Below, one piece after another: positions 12,546 to 12,797 of a DNA stretch of 12,797 nt (position 1 is the first letter of the stretch; every line of letters starts with the position of its first letter). Origin of the DNA: JACNFS01 sp964582065 (lineage in GTDB: Bacteria > Chloroflexota > Dehalococcoidia > GIF9 > UBA5629); assembly GCA_964582065.1 (NCBI GenBank), contig CAZOQG010000051.1, positions 1 to 12,797 of the forward strand, read 5' to 3'. The notes beneath the pieces were generated by a model. That model saw only the letters and a list, made by a program, of their open reading frames with translations, was not told the origin of the DNA and did no database searches. A program made the position numbers and the translations under genes.

Positions 12546-12797
12546 TTAGTTGCCAAACTTGGCTGGCTTGAATCTTCTTAAACGCAGCGAATTTGATACC
12601 ACGGTGACGGAGCTAGCCGCCATGGCAGCCGCTGCCAGAATTGGATTCAAGAACCCATAGTTGCCTAAAATGAAGCGGAGCCCTGGGGGAACGCCGGTAT
12701 GCCCGAATACAAGATACAATACCCCTGCTGCCACGGGGATGAGGGCGGTATTGTAGGCAAAAGCCCAGAAGAGGTTCTGCTTAATCGTCCTCATGGT
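12546..12797 (-). CDS. C-terminal end of a heavy-metal (copper-type) P1B ATPase (partial)
   Basis: The frame is open to the right edge, and 83 residues to the TAA at 12546-12548 are visible. The sequence TMRTIKQNLFWAFAYN is the conserved stretch before the last two membrane helices in CopA-type pumps. A helix (about LIPVAAGVLYLVFG) follows, then NPILAAAAMAASSVTVVSNSL, whose MxxSS pattern contributes to the copper path in the last helix of Cu+-ATPases. It ends with RLRRFKP, typical of these pumps. The catalytic DKTGT and metal-binding regions lie outside the window, so the ion is inferred. The YHS gene starts 18 bases after its stop. Confidence 0.92.
   Translation of the reverse strand, partial: TMRTIKQNLFWAFAYNTALIPVAAGVLYLVFGHTGVPPGLRFILGNYGFLNPILAAAAMAASSVTVVSNSLRLRRFKPAKFGN

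Overview
This is a compact bacterial chromosome segment. Except for the end of a membrane-protein gene at the left edge, every convincing gene lies on the minus strand, so transcription runs from right to left. Gene content (a ferredoxin-linked 2-oxoacid oxidoreductase, rubrerythrin-like and ferritin-like proteins, sulfane-sulfur enzymes, a Rieske protein, a copper-type P-ATPase end) points to an anaerobic or microaerobic bacterium that handles oxygen, reactive sulfur and metals. The style of the genes resembles uncultured Chloroflexota (Dehalococcoidia-like), but this is an impression, not something the sequence proves. Many genes have near-perfect AAGGAGG-type ribosome binding sites. In several cases the site favours a start a few codons inside the longest ORF.

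Right part, read first (12797 to 11437): the C-terminus of a heavy-metal P-type ATPase, an 18-base gap, a 51-residue YHS-domain protein, and a protein with two ferritin-like domains. This looks like metal export and storage.

Middle (11242 to 4918): a tightly spaced run in one direction. It encodes a PNPOx-like flavoprotein, a small Rieske ferredoxin, a rhodanese/rubrerythrin-like fusion, an ETHE1-like metallo-beta-lactamase protein with two rhodanese domains, the alpha and beta subunits of a 2-oxoacid:ferredoxin oxidoreductase (KorA and KorB), and a DJ-1/PfpI protein. Gaps are 2 to about 60 bases, which suggests an operon or nested operons linking sulfane-sulfur oxidation, peroxide defence and ferredoxin-dependent carbon metabolism.

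Left part (4840 to 350): a CoA-binding-domain gene interrupted by an in-frame TGA is followed by a decayed copy of the 3' end of a Rieske gene. That remnant shares 39 identical bases with the intact Rieske gene about 6 kb away. Next come a lipoprotein of the sulfite-oxidase molybdopterin family with a two-helix, histidine-containing membrane partner (4-base overlap), an unrecognised 107-residue protein, and a 673-residue DUF255/YyaL-type thioredoxin-domain protein. A 51-codon ORF is coupled to the end of the last gene through a TGATG junction. The left part also holds several short ORFs that could be small genes or remnants.

The points most worth following up are: the broken CoA-binding gene next to the Rieske remnant, the altered HxHxDH motif in the persulfide-dioxygenase-like protein, the apparent absence of the third cluster cysteine in KorB, the Mo lipoprotein with its minimal membrane partner and a perfect inverted repeat upstream, and the short ORFs in the gaps.
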